Positions 1-9,657 of a stretch of DNA of 35,142 nt are shown here, piece by piece. Both the position numbers and the translations under genes were made by a program. The notes beneath the pieces were generated by a model that was not told the origin of the DNA, ran no database searches, and worked only from the letters and a program-made list of their open reading frames with translations. Within the stretch, counting starts at the first letter, position 1; the number at the start of each line of letters is the position of its first letter. Origin of the DNA: Candidatus Nomurabacteria bacterium (GTDB lineage: Bacteria > Patescibacteriota > Minisyncoccia > Phycocordibacterales > UBA5272); the NCBI GenBank assembly GCA_029288775.1, contig JARIGQ010000014.1:1-35142 (forward strand), read 5' to 3'.

Positions 1-164
1 CTGGAACTGCCGGAAACGGAATTGCAAACGCCAACACAGCAGCTTCAAACGCTGCAACAAACGTTGCGTCTGACTTCAACGGTGCAGGTACTCAGGAAGG
101 TGCTGCAGGAACATGTACTACAGCGCTTACGACGTGTATCTACGACGTAGTACCTGAGAACTAG
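1..164 (+). CDS. C-terminal end of a pilin-like protein (partial)
   Basis: An open frame enters from the left edge and stops at TAG 162-164, leaving 53 residues. They are rich in Ala, Asn, Thr and Gly, with two cysteines seven residues apart close to the C-terminus and the ending VVPEN. The next gene starts 7 nt later and encodes a prepilin peptidase, followed by four minor pilins, so this is most likely the end of a major or minor type IV pilin. The low-complexity Ala/Asn/Thr composition fits the exposed C-terminal part of such proteins. The diagnostic N-terminal prepilin signal lies outside the window, so the call rests on context and composition. Confidence 0.55.
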   Translation, partial: GTAGNGIANANTAASNAATNVASDFNGAGTQEGAAGTCTTALTTCIYDVVPEN

Positions 165-171
165 TAGAAGT

Positions 172-960
172 GTGGTAGAAGTTTTACTCTATACACTATT
201 CTTTATACTCGGTGCCGCTATCGGAAGTTTTGTGCAGGTTATCGTGAGTCGGCTTAATGTTGCTCCGATAGCCAAGTCTAGAAGCAAGTGCCTCTCCTGC
301 GGAGAGGCACTTCGCGTCTCGGACCTTGTCCCTATTTTCTCCTATCTCTTCTTGCGGGGAAAGTGCAGGTACTGCAAAGTTCCTTTCGGTGCAGAGGCGC
401 TCTTTGTTGAAATTGGGTTTGGCATTATTTTTATTCTCCTGCTTCACTTTATGCTCTTAGGTGCAGCATTCCCAGCGTCACTAGGATGGCTTGTGTATTA
501 CACCATGCTTTTCATTACGCTTGGAGTAATTGCACTCTATGATTTACGTCATACGTACATACCTACAGCATATCTCCTTTGGTTTTCAGCATTGGCGTTT
601 GTGCTTCTTGTAATGCGTTTTCAGGCGGATCCTTCCGCAACGACACTTCTCGGTCCACTCGTAGTCGCTTTACCTTTTCTTCTTATCTGGATGTTTTCTA
701 AGGGAAGAGCAATCGGGTTTGGGGATGTGATTTTGTTTATGGCAATTGGCGCTTTCTTTGGGATTGAGCAAGGGCTTGCGGTGGTGCTTGTAGCTGTGTG
801 GTTGGGAGCCATTATCGGTATTGGTGTGATGGTGATACAAAAATTGAAAGGCAAAAAGCATTCTTCCGTTATCCCATTTGTGCCCTTTATCGTGCTTGCA
901 TTTCTGATTGTTTTGTTCACAGACACTTCCATCTTTTCCTTAGCAGGTCTCTTTGCTTAG
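172..960 (+). CDS. pilD: Type IV prepilin peptidase (A24 aspartic protease)
   Basis: Membrane aspartic protease that cleaves the short leader of type IV prepilins and usually N-methylates the new N-terminus. The N-terminal cytoplasmic loop has the four-cysteine zinc site (C40, C43, C65, C68). The two catalytic aspartates of the family are present: D124 in a YDLRHTYIP context and D185 in the GFGD motif. Several hydrophobic segments follow. At 262 residues it is close to the usual family length. The start is GTG at 172; no convincing Shine-Dalgarno sequence precedes it. It opens a tight gene run with four pilins that are its expected substrates. Confidence 0.95.
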   Translation: MVEVLLYTLFFILGAAIGSFVQVIVSRLNVAPIAKSRSKCLSCGEALRVSDLVPIFSYLFLRGKCRYCKVPFGAEALFVEIGFGIIFILLLHFMLLGAAFPASLGWLVYYTMLFITLGVIALYDLRHTYIPTAYLLWFSALAFVLLVMRFQADPSATTLLGPLVVALPFLLIWMFSKGRAIGFGDVILFMAIGAFFGIEQGLAVVLVAVWLGAIIGIGVMVIQKLKGKKHSSVIPFVPFIVLAFLIVLFTDTSIFSLAGLFA

Positions 961-976
961 TGTTACTATTACATAC

Positions 977-1630
977 ATGAAGATGCCCTTACGGATTGGC
1001 GCTTTTACGCTCATTGAGTTAATGGTAAGTATGACTATTATTACCATTCTTACGTTTATCTTCTTTGGACAATATCCCGAAGCAGCGACACGCTTGTCAC
1101 TTATCAACGTGTCTCATACGACATCGCTTTTGGTACGTGAAGCTCAAGTACGCGGAAGTGCGATTGATTCCTTAAATAGCGCTCTAGGTGGATATGGCGT
1201 ATACGCTACTTTAAGTTCCCCTGACAGAATTGTTTTGTTTGGTGATACGGTAGATAGCTCAGTTCCAAAGCCTAATGGGGTTGCCGTCGGCAACGGTCTT
1301 TTTGATAATTCCCCCATTAATGAAACCAAAACTACATCCATTTTTCCTACGGGATATATCGTCAAAAAGCTCTGTGTGGGAAGTGGTTTTCCTTTTACCT
1401 GTAATACAAACAATACCCCTAACATTACCTCGCTTACGATTTCTTTTACTCGTCCGGATCCTGAACCACACATTTATATTAATAACGCTACATCTTCATC
1501 TGCTTCAGCGGGGTGTATAGAATTGCGAGCACCGCTAGATACTCGCTCGGGGCATATTCGATCGGTGCAAGTATATAATTCCGGCAGAATTACGATTGTT
1601 GTAGGTAAGTGTGATAATAGTTCATCATGA
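977..1630 (+). CDS. Minor type IV pilin / pseudopilin (GspH-like position)
   Basis: The protein of about 217 residues starts with a short charged leader (MKMPLRIGA) followed by FTLIELMVSM and a long hydrophobic helix, the class III prepilin signal. Cleavage should occur before the Phe, leaving Ala instead of the usual Gly at -1 and Glu at +5. The frame could start at TTG 953, overlapping the peptidase gene, but ATG 977 gives a normal prepilin leader and is preferred. Two cysteines (SGFPFTC region) and one near the end may form disulfides. It overlaps the next pilin gene by ATGA, suggesting translational coupling. Exact class (GspH/FimT-like) is inferred from gene order only. Confidence 0.85.
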   Translation: MKMPLRIGAFTLIELMVSMTIITILTFIFFGQYPEAATRLSLINVSHTTSLLVREAQVRGSAIDSLNSALGGYGVYATLSSPDRIVLFGDTVDSSVPKPNGVAVGNGLFDNSPINETKTTSIFPTGYIVKKLCVGSGFPFTCNTNNTPNITSLTISFTRPDPEPHIYINNATSSSASAGCIELRAPLDTRSGHIRSVQVYNSGRITIVVGKCDNSSS

Positions 1631-2268
1631 TGTATTTACTCCGTCACAACACAGGTAAGATGGCTGGGATGCGAGGATTTACTCTGGTTGAGCTTCTCGT
1701 TGCGATGGCAATTTTTGTGTTCGTAATCACCATAGCCACGGGCGCGCTCTTTTCTGCGCAAGCTGTGAATGGAAAATTGGAACAGACGCAGAACGTGCTT
1801 GATGGTGTGAATCTTTCCGTTGAATTATTGGTTCGCGATATACGGTACGGTTCTAACTTTTGGTGCGGAACCGGATCGGTACCAGCCGTAGTTCCAACTA
1901 CAAGAAATTCTTGTCCATCGTCGGGAGGTAACGTACTTGTGTTTCGACCAAGTATTGCTCTCTCTGGAACAACTGATCAAACTCAGGATAGGGTAGCCTA
2001 TTATCTTTCCAACGGAGTCTTGTATAAAAGCGAATACCCGTACGGAGTTTCGTCGCGAACCTTTCAAATTACTTCAGGGGACGTAAAGATAAGCACGCTT
2101 GCCTTTTTTTCCAAAGGATATGAGAGTTCTTATGATACGTCCGTGGATTATAATCAGCCTATAACAACCATTGTATTATCCGGAACCACTATTCCTTTAA
2201 AGATAACTGCCAAGCCTGTACAATTTTCCATACAAACAAGTGCCTCATCTCGTGTTTTGGATAAATAA
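1627..2268 (+). CDS. Minor type IV pilin / pseudopilin (GspJ/PilW-like)
   Basis: The 213-residue protein carries a prepilin signal with the classic junction RG / FTLVELLVAM, so cleavage leaves Phe at +1 and Glu at +5. A leader of about 16 residues precedes it and a hydrophobic helix follows. The start ATG at 1627 overlaps the stop of the upstream pilin (ATGA), and a second ATG lies at 1630. The downstream region contains the VRDIRYGSNFW segment typical of GspJ/PilW-type minor pilins, which have a basic, charged stretch after the helix. Likely part of a minor pilin complex that primes pilus assembly; the subclass is an inference. Confidence 0.87.
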   Translation: MMYLLRHNTGKMAGMRGFTLVELLVAMAIFVFVITIATGALFSAQAVNGKLEQTQNVLDGVNLSVELLVRDIRYGSNFWCGTGSVPAVVPTTRNSCPSSGGNVLVFRPSIALSGTTDQTQDRVAYYLSNGVLYKSEYPYGVSSRTFQITSGDVKISTLAFFSKGYESSYDTSVDYNQPITTIVLSGTTIPLKITAKPVQFSIQTSASSRVLDK

Positions 2269-2270
2269 CC

Positions 2271-2960
2271 ATGACTCATTTTTTTTCTCGCCGCCAACAT
2301 TCTCATTTCAAAGCGTTCACGCTTGTTGAGACGCTCGTTGCAACTATGATTATTACCATGGTAATTTTGGGCCCGCTTACCGTGGCGACGAATGCTTCCT
2401 CATATGCTCGCGTGACCAAGGATACACTTACGGCAACCTATCTTGCACAAGAAGCAGTGGAATTGTTGCACCATCAGCAGGATTCAGTGTATATCCGCTG
2501 TGTGCAAGAAGCTGGTAGTGTGTGTACGCTAATTGGATCCGAATCACCTTCGCAAGCTGCGTGGAGGATATTCCGCAATCGATTGAATGCTTCAAGTTCG
2601 CTGTCCTGCTTTTCAAACGAAAATGCGCTCGGATGTTCCTATGATTATATTGATATGACTACAAATGAGGACGCGACTCCGTCTAAGTACAGAAGCGATC
2701 TTGCTTCTTGTAATAAACTTTCGATTCAGACAAGTACTGGACTTTACGTATGTACTGGAGCTCATGGGTCGGGTGCGGGATACACACCTACCTACTTCAA
2801 TAGAAGTGTATCTATTACTTCTATTCCAACCTTCGGATCTGGCACCAATGAGCAGAATTACAATGATGATTTGCGTGTGACGGCAACAGTAACCTTTACG
2901 CGAACCAATGGCTATCAGCGCCAAGTGAAGGTCGTAGATTTTCTCCACGCCCGAGCATAA
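2271..2960 (+). CDS. Minor type IV pilin / pseudopilin (GspI/PilV-like)
   Basis: A prepilin signal lies at residues 12-24: basic leader, then KA / FTLVETLVA, giving Ala at -1 and Glu at +5. The segment YLAQEAVELL after the helix resembles the conserved AQ.A.E motif of GspI/PilV pseudopilins. The 229-residue protein has several cysteines (IRCVQ, SVCTL, LSCF, LGCS, ASCN, YVCT), suggesting a disulfide-stabilised extracellular domain. It begins 3 nt after the previous stop and ends 2 nt before the next start, so it belongs to the same transcript. Confidence 0.86.
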   Translation: MTHFFSRRQHSHFKAFTLVETLVATMIITMVILGPLTVATNASSYARVTKDTLTATYLAQEAVELLHHQQDSVYIRCVQEAGSVCTLIGSESPSQAAWRIFRNRLNASSSLSCFSNENALGCSYDYIDMTTNEDATPSKYRSDLASCNKLSIQTSTGLYVCTGAHGSGAGYTPTYFNRSVSITSIPTFGSGTNEQNYNDDLRVTATVTFTRTNGYQRQVKVVDFLHARA

Positions 2961-2961
2961 T

Positions 2962-5620
<2,659 letters not shown>

Positions 5621-5627
5621 TCTAACT

Positions 5628-5912
5628 ATGTCATTTACTCGAGAGGATTTGGATAATCTTTCGGCGCTTGCGCGAATTACGGTGAAAGAGGAAGAAAAAG
5701 ATAAGATGCTTGCTGATATGCAGGCAATTTTGGGATATGTATCTGAAATTAATGAAGTTTCAGGTGATATTGAGCGTATCAAAGGAACACACTACAACAT
5801 TGTACGAGAAGATGTGGTCACGCATGCATCCGGGTCAAACACGGAAGCACTTCTCCGTGAAGCGCCAGCAACTGAAGATGGTTATGTAAAGGTGGCTCAG
5901 GTTTTAAAATAA
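5628..5912 (+). CDS. gatC: Asp-tRNA(Asn)/Glu-tRNA(Gln) amidotransferase subunit C
   Basis: Small subunit of GatCAB, which converts mischarged Glu-tRNA(Gln) or Asp-tRNA(Asn) to the correct amide form. GatC wraps around GatA and stabilises the GatA-GatB contact. The 94-residue length is typical. The N-terminal segment (TREDLDNLSALARITVKEEE) and the central DMQAILGYVSEINEV helix are recognisable family features, as is the C-terminal REDVV segment. It lies 7 nt after ligA and 1 nt before gatA, so gatCA form one unit. gatB is elsewhere in the window on the other strand. Confidence 0.95.
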   Translation: MSFTREDLDNLSALARITVKEEEKDKMLADMQAILGYVSEINEVSGDIERIKGTHYNIVREDVVTHASGSNTEALLREAPATEDGYVKVAQVLK

Positions 5913-5913
5913 T

Positions 5914-7317
5914 ATGAAGACGCTTATTGAACTACATGGAGAGCTTGTGTCTGGCGCAACAACTGTCGAAGCGCTCGTGTCCCAAGCTAAAAAGACGATT
6001 ACTGAAAAAGATGGTGAGATTCACGCGCTTTTAGGGCTCTATTCAGATGCGCTTATTAATGCGCAAATTGCTCATGCAAAGGATATGTTTGCTCGTGGAA
6101 CCGCAACTGCTCTCACGGGCATTCCGGTTGTGCTTAAGGACAATATCGTCGTACGTGGCGAAAAGGCGACAGCAGCATCCAAGATTCTGGAAGAGTATGT
6201 TGCAACCTATGACGCAACAGTGGTGAAGAAATTAAAAGACGCTGGAGCGATTTTACTCGGACGAGCGAATATGGACGAGTTTGCGATGGGAGGATCCACC
6301 GAGAATTCTGCTTTTGGCGTCACCAAGAACCCGCATGATGCAACTCGCGTTGCTGGAGGCTCTTCGGGAGGATCTGCGGCTTCAGTTGCCTACGGTGCAG
6401 TACTTATTGCTCTTGGATCGGATACAGGAGGATCAATTCGTCAGCCGGCATCATTTTGTGGCATTGTGGGGCTTAAGCCAACATACGGCACGGTGTCACG
6501 CTATGGCCTTATGGCGATGGGTAGTTCGCTTGATCAGATTGGTCCATTTGCAAATTCGGTAGAAGATGCAGAGATCGTCTTCAACGCTATTAAAGGAGCG
6601 GATGACTTGGATAGCACATCGGTCAAGAATATTCCTGAACAGAATCATACGCTTAAGAAAAAAATTGGTGTGCCATGGTCATTCGTGAGGCGTGAAGGTG
6701 TCGATGCAGAAGTGTTGAAAAATTTCGAAGCATCAATTGAAAAACTCAAAGGTGCGGGGTATGAAATTGTCGATGTTTCATTGGAACATTTGGAAAAATC
6801 TCTTTCTGTATATTACGTGGTGGTGTTTGCGGAGATTTCTTCCAATCTGGCGCGCTACGATGGTATTCGCTACGGTATGTCCATTAAGGATGAAAGCATG
6901 ATTAAAGGATATTTAAAGACACGTACGGAAGGATTTGGTCCGGAGGTTCGTCGTCGCATTTTGCTCGGTACCTATGTGCTTTCATCGGGTTATTATGATG
7001 CTTATTACAACAAGGCAAACCTTGTACGTGAAATGCTTCGTCAGGAATTTGAAAAGGTATTTGAAGAAGTTGATGTTGTCGCCATGCCAACTTCTCCAAT
7101 CCCTGCGTTTAAGATAGGTGAGAAGGCACACGATCCACTTGCAATGTATTTAGCCGATATTTTTACCGTTCCCGTTAATATTGTCGGTGTCCCGGCTATT
7201 TCCATTCCTTCTGGAAAAACTGCTGAAAACTTACCACTTTCTCTTCAGCTAATTGCTCCACATTTCGGAGAGTCCACACTCTTTGCTATCGGCAAAGACT
7301 TTGAAAAGCTATACTAG
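5914..7317 (+). CDS. gatA: Asp-tRNA(Asn)/Glu-tRNA(Gln) amidotransferase subunit A
   Basis: Amidase subunit of GatCAB that releases ammonia from glutamine for transamidation in GatB. The Ser-cis-Ser-Lys catalytic triad is visible: K75 (PVVLKDNI), S150 in GGSSGGSAAS and S174 in DTGGSIRQPAS. The 467-residue length and the N-terminal helical part match the family. It starts 1 nt after gatC. A membrane protein gene starts 8 nt after its stop and may be co-transcribed. Confidence 0.98.
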   Translation: MKTLIELHGELVSGATTVEALVSQAKKTITEKDGEIHALLGLYSDALINAQIAHAKDMFARGTATALTGIPVVLKDNIVVRGEKATAASKILEEYVATYDATVVKKLKDAGAILLGRANMDEFAMGGSTENSAFGVTKNPHDATRVAGGSSGGSAASVAYGAVLIALGSDTGGSIRQPASFCGIVGLKPTYGTVSRYGLMAMGSSLDQIGPFANSVEDAEIVFNAIKGADDLDSTSVKNIPEQNHTLKKKIGVPWSFVRREGVDAEVLKNFEASIEKLKGAGYEIVDVSLEHLEKSLSVYYVVVFAEISSNLARYDGIRYGMSIKDESMIKGYLKTRTEGFGPEVRRRILLGTYVLSSGYYDAYYNKANLVREMLRQEFEKVFEEVDVVAMPTSPIPAFKIGEKAHDPLAMYLADIFTVPVNIVGVPAISIPSGKTAENLPLSLQLIAPHFGESTLFAIGKDFEKLY

Positions 7318-7325
7318 GAAGTGCA

Positions 7326-8708
7326 ATGTACTCCCTGTCGATAGACTATTTGTTCAATCGCGTATACGACGGTCTCCTGTGGATCAAGTATGTGTGGCTG
7401 TTTGTAGTGCTTCATAAAAGTCAGGAGGACTATTTGGCAGCACACACGGCTTCGGATTATGATGGGTTACGTGATCGCGGCTGGCTTGATGTTGCAACAC
7501 AACAGAATGTACCCGTACCTCCTGCAGAGGTTCATGTTTCCTTGTGGCAGCGTTTTTTGGAAAAATTGGGAATTTCTTTTAAGGATTCAGATCATGACGG
7601 TAATCCTGATATTACGGATAGTAAGGAACATGATCCTTACAACCTCACGCCGGCTCAATTAAAAGAGCGGTACAGTGAAGATTATTCACTTATGGATCAT
7701 GTGCGAGATTGGTTTGGTATTGGACCAAAAGACTCAGATGGGGATGGGGTTCCGGATAGTTATGAATTAGCTCATCATCTTGATCCTCACAATCCCGACA
7801 CTGATATGGATGGAATTCCAGACGGACAGGAGCTTGCCATGGGAACAGACCCTTTGAATAATGATACCGATGGGGACTTAGTGCTTGATGGAAGGGATGC
7901 TTATCCGCTTGATGGTACGCGTTCGATTGCGGAAAATGATGTTGATTCGGATGGGGATGGTGTGGGGGACAAGTATGAAACTGCTTTGGGAACCGATCCA
8001 CATAATCGTGATACCGACGGGGACGGTATTCCAGATGGAATGGATACCTATCCGCTAGATCCCAATAATGTAAGTCATATTCAAGCGCTCGATCTTCATA
8101 CTGCATCTCAGGGTATTCATTTTTCAGTACAAAATCCGGTGCTTGCTCTTTTTACTTCGTTACTGTCCATTGCGGCTATCGCTATTCTCTTGGTGTTTGT
8201 ATATGTGGTGTTGAGATGGTTATGGACATTTTTGGACGGACTCAATCATTTTGATCATCATTTTGCTCATGACAACCACGGTGCTCACGGAGACCTTCAT
8301 GTCGTAGAAGATGAACACGATGCTATACTAGCGGGCATTGCAAATCTGCCCGTTTTTGAAGATGCACCTGCACCGCCTCCATCTTCTCAGGATTTCGAAG
8401 AGCATCCGCGTTTTGCAATTATTCAAGGATATATGTCATCTAACAGCGAAGCGCTCTGGAGAATTGGCATTTTGGAAGCAGATAATATGTTATTTGAGGT
8501 AATGCGCGCTAAGGGGTACACAGGGGAGACAGTGGCGGATATGCTTAAGAGTGCCAGTTTCAAGACCGTACAAATGGCGTGGGACGCTCATGGGGTGCGC
8601 AATCGCATTGCTCACGAAGGATCGAATTTCCAATTGACCGAACGCGAAGCAAAGAGGGCATTTACGCTTTACGAGTCGGTATTTAGGGAATTGAAGGCAA
8701 TTAGATAA
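7326..8708 (+). CDS. Membrane protein with thrombospondin-3-type calcium repeats and RxxxxH C-terminal domain
   Basis: The 460-residue protein is not a family I can name as a whole. A hydrophobic stretch lies near residues 17-30. Residues 86-245 hold at least five DxDxDG-type repeats (KDSDHDGNPD, KDSDGDGVPD, DTDMDGIPD, DSDGDGVGD, DTDGDGIPD), the acidic calcium-binding pattern of thrombospondin type-3 repeats. A strong transmembrane helix spans about 271-298. A His/Asp-rich linker (308-331) follows, then a Pro-rich linker and a helical C-terminal domain (about 360-460). That domain contains RNRIAH (425-430), which fits the RxxxxH motif of HEPN-type domains. The repeats would be outside and the helical domain in the cytoplasm. 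It follows gatA by 8 nt and ends at a strong terminator. Domain names are inferred from motifs only. Confidence 0.75.
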   Translation: MYSLSIDYLFNRVYDGLLWIKYVWLFVVLHKSQEDYLAAHTASDYDGLRDRGWLDVATQQNVPVPPAEVHVSLWQRFLEKLGISFKDSDHDGNPDITDSKEHDPYNLTPAQLKERYSEDYSLMDHVRDWFGIGPKDSDGDGVPDSYELAHHLDPHNPDTDMDGIPDGQELAMGTDPLNNDTDGDLVLDGRDAYPLDGTRSIAENDVDSDGDGVGDKYETALGTDPHNRDTDGDGIPDGMDTYPLDPNNVSHIQALDLHTASQGIHFSVQNPVLALFTSLLSIAAIAILLVFVYVVLRWLWTFLDGLNHFDHHFAHDNHGAHGDLHVVEDEHDAILAGIANLPVFEDAPAPPPSSQDFEEHPRFAIIQGYMSSNSEALWRIGILEADNMLFEVMRAKGYTGETVADMLKSASFKTVQMAWDAHGVRNRIAHEGSNFQLTEREAKRAFTLYESVFRELKAIR

Positions 8709-8710
8709 AA

Positions 8711-8746
8711 GTAAAAACCGAGAAGAAAAGAGTTCTCGGTTTTTAC
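8711..8746. terminator. Bidirectional intrinsic terminator
   Basis: A perfect 14-bp stem (8711-8724 with 8733-8746) with an 8-nt loop. A/T runs at both ends let it work for the upstream plus-strand gene and for the minus-strand tRNA-Asp. Confidence 0.9.
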
Positions 8747-8752
8747 TTTTTG

Positions 8753-8826
8753 CGCAGTGAATGGGATTTGAACCCACGACCCCCGCCGTGACAGGGCGGT
8801 GCTCTAACCAGCTGAGCTACCACTGC
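8753..8826 (-). tRNA. tRNA-Asp (GTC)
   Basis: A full cloverleaf of 74 nt on the minus strand. The acceptor arm is GCAGTGG paired with TCACTGC, with discriminator G. The D arm is GCTC/GAGC. The anticodon arm CCGCC-CTGTCAC-GGCGG carries GTC, and the T arm has loop TTCAAAT. CCA is not encoded. It has its own likely promoter just upstream and a terminator 7 nt downstream. Confidence 0.95.
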
Positions 8827-8844
8827 ATATTTCTTAACTTACCC

Positions 8845-8858
8845 ATTCTAGCAAAAAA
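8845..8858 (-). promoter_or_regulatory. Likely tRNA-Asp promoter
   Basis: On the minus strand the sequence reads TTTTTTGCTAGAAT, identical over 14 nt to the promoter in front of the rhodanese-family gene at 11591. The -10 hexamer TAGAAT is at 8845-8850, about 18 nt before the tRNA 5' end. The site also lies in a 7-bp inverted repeat (8845-8865), so it could instead be a hairpin. Confidence 0.55.
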
Positions 8859-8878
8859 CTAGAATCCGTCGAAACGGG

Positions 8879-8952
8879 TGTCAGTGGGTGGGATCGAACC
8901 ACCGACCTAAGGCTTATGAGTCCTTCGCTCTAACCAACTGAGCTACACTGAC
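8879..8952 (-). tRNA. tRNA-Met (CAT), elongator type
   Basis: A 74-nt cloverleaf on the minus strand. The acceptor arm is GTCAGTG/CACTGAC with discriminator A. The D arm is GCTC/GAGC with loop AGTTGGTTA, the anticodon loop is CTCATAA and the T arm is GGTGG/CCACC. CCA is not encoded. The last anticodon-stem pair (31-39) is A.G, a mismatch. A CAT anticodon can also mean tRNA-Ile2, whose C34 is changed to lysidine by TilS. Sequence alone does not settle this, though a separate initiator tRNA is present. Confidence 0.88.
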
Positions 8953-9000
8953 ATTCGTCAATTCATTCACTTTAACAGAATCATAAGCCTGAAGGAATAT

Positions 9001-9043
9001 AGCCTTATGGGACTTCGACTCGGATAAACTGAGCTACACTGAC
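9001..9043 (-). pseudogene. Truncated copy of the neighbouring CAT tRNA (5' half)
   Basis: The minus strand starts with 17 nt identical to the 5' end of the tRNA at 8879-8952 (acceptor strand plus first D-stem strand). It then continues as a degraded match through the D arm and anticodon region (GAGTCGAAGTCCCATAAGGC). No T arm or 3' acceptor strand follows, so it cannot fold as a tRNA. It looks like the remnant of a tandem duplication. Confidence 0.75.
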
Positions 9044-9056
9044 ATATTCAACTGAA

Positions 9057-9099
9057 AATCTTAAGCGCCGCCCACACTACGTGGGCGGCGCTTAAGATT
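9057..9099. terminator. Perfect 19-bp GC-rich hairpin between tRNA genes
   Basis: 9057-9075 and 9081-9099 are perfectly complementary over 19 bp, with the 5-nt loop ACTAC. No real T-run follows on either strand, so it is an unusual terminator. It could instead be a processing hairpin between the initiator tRNA and the downstream tRNA remnant. Confidence 0.6.
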
Positions 9100-9120
9100 A
9101 CCTGTCACGTAGTTTTCTTG

Positions 9121-9191
9121 TTGCGGAGGCTGGAATCGAACCAGCGTCCCGAGGTTATGAGCCTCGTGAGTTACCTCTACTCTACTCCGCT
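9121..9191 (-). tRNA. Initiator tRNA-fMet (CAT)
   Basis: A 71-nt cloverleaf on the minus strand with bacterial initiator hallmarks. Positions 1 and 72 are unpaired (A.A), followed by a 6-bp acceptor stem GCGGAG/CTCCGC. The D stem has A11:U24. The anticodon stem is CGAGG/CCTCG around CTCATAA. The usual three G:C pairs of the anticodon stem are reduced to two, because pair 29:41 is A:U. The D loop and variable loop are short (7 and 4 nt). CCA is not encoded; discriminator A. Confidence 0.93.
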
Positions 9192-9216
9192 AAATGACTC
9201 TTTATAGAGTCCGCAT

Positions 9217-9245
9217 ATCATACCATACGACGGCGTTCTTATCAA
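9217..9245 (-). promoter_or_regulatory. Sigma-70 type promoter of the tRNA cluster
   Basis: On the minus strand: -35 TTGATA (9240-9245), 17-nt spacer, -10 TATGAT (9217-9222). The initiator tRNA 5' end is 25 nt downstream of the -10 box. Confidence 0.8.
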
Positions 9246-9261
9246 CCTCTTACCTTTGATA

Positions 9262-9267
9262 TATACT
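9262..9267 (+). promoter_or_regulatory. -10 box of the VOC-family gene
   Basis: TATACT at 9262-9267 lies 8 nt before the ATG, implying a leader of about 2 nt. It is divergent from the tRNA promoter, and the two overlap back to back. Confidence 0.55.
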
Positions 9268-9275
9268 ATCTCTAT

Positions 9276-9650
9276 ATGTCATTAGTACACATTGGTTTTA
9301 CTGTAGGCGATATTTTAAAAACAAAGGAAATGTATAAGAAAGCTTTGGCGCCGCTTGGGCTTTCAGTGGTTATGGAAGGGGAAGGATATGTGGGTCTTGG
9401 GAAACAAGGAGCATCTCAATTGTGGTTAGGTAGCCCAAGTGAACATCATCCTACGGTTGCAAAAGATATACATGTGGCATTTCTGGCTGACAATAAGGAA
9501 GCTGTAGATGCTTTTCATGCCGAAGGATTAGCTGCAGGCTTTACAGATAATGGTGCCCCTGGTATTCGTGAAATGTATGCTCCTAATTATTATGCCGCAT
9601 TTTTACACGATGCAGACGGTAATAATATCGAAGTAGTTTGTTTTGTATAA
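9276..9650 (+). CDS. VOC superfamily protein (glyoxalase/dioxygenase fold)
   Basis: A 124-residue protein with the paired beta-alpha-beta-beta-beta layout of the vicinal oxygen chelate fold. It opens with LVHIGFTVGDILKTKEMYKKAL, has a central IHVAFLADNKEAVDAFHAEGL and ends AAFLHDADGNNIEVVCF, the standard DPDGN-IE ending. Candidate metal ligands are H5, the second-module His in IHVAF and the Glu in NIEVV. Members include glyoxalases, dioxygenases and drug-binding proteins. The substrate cannot be read from the sequence. It is monocistronic and convergent with the next gene. Confidence 0.88.
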   Translation: MSLVHIGFTVGDILKTKEMYKKALAPLGLSVVMEGEGYVGLGKQGASQLWLGSPSEHHPTVAKDIHVAFLADNKEAVDAFHAEGLAAGFTDNGAPGIREMYAPNYYAAFLHDADGNNIEVVCFV

Positions 9651-9657
9651 ACCGAAC

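Noticed and set aside
7690-8106. Minus-strand Tyr/His/Pro-rich frame opposite the calcium-repeat protein
   Set aside because: It is a by-product of the repetitive Asp/Gly codons on the plus strand.
9001-9060. A split or intron-containing tRNA at the fragment upstream of tRNA-Met
   Set aside because: No 3' half with T arm and acceptor strand exists nearby other than that of the intact tRNA, which already has its own 5' half.
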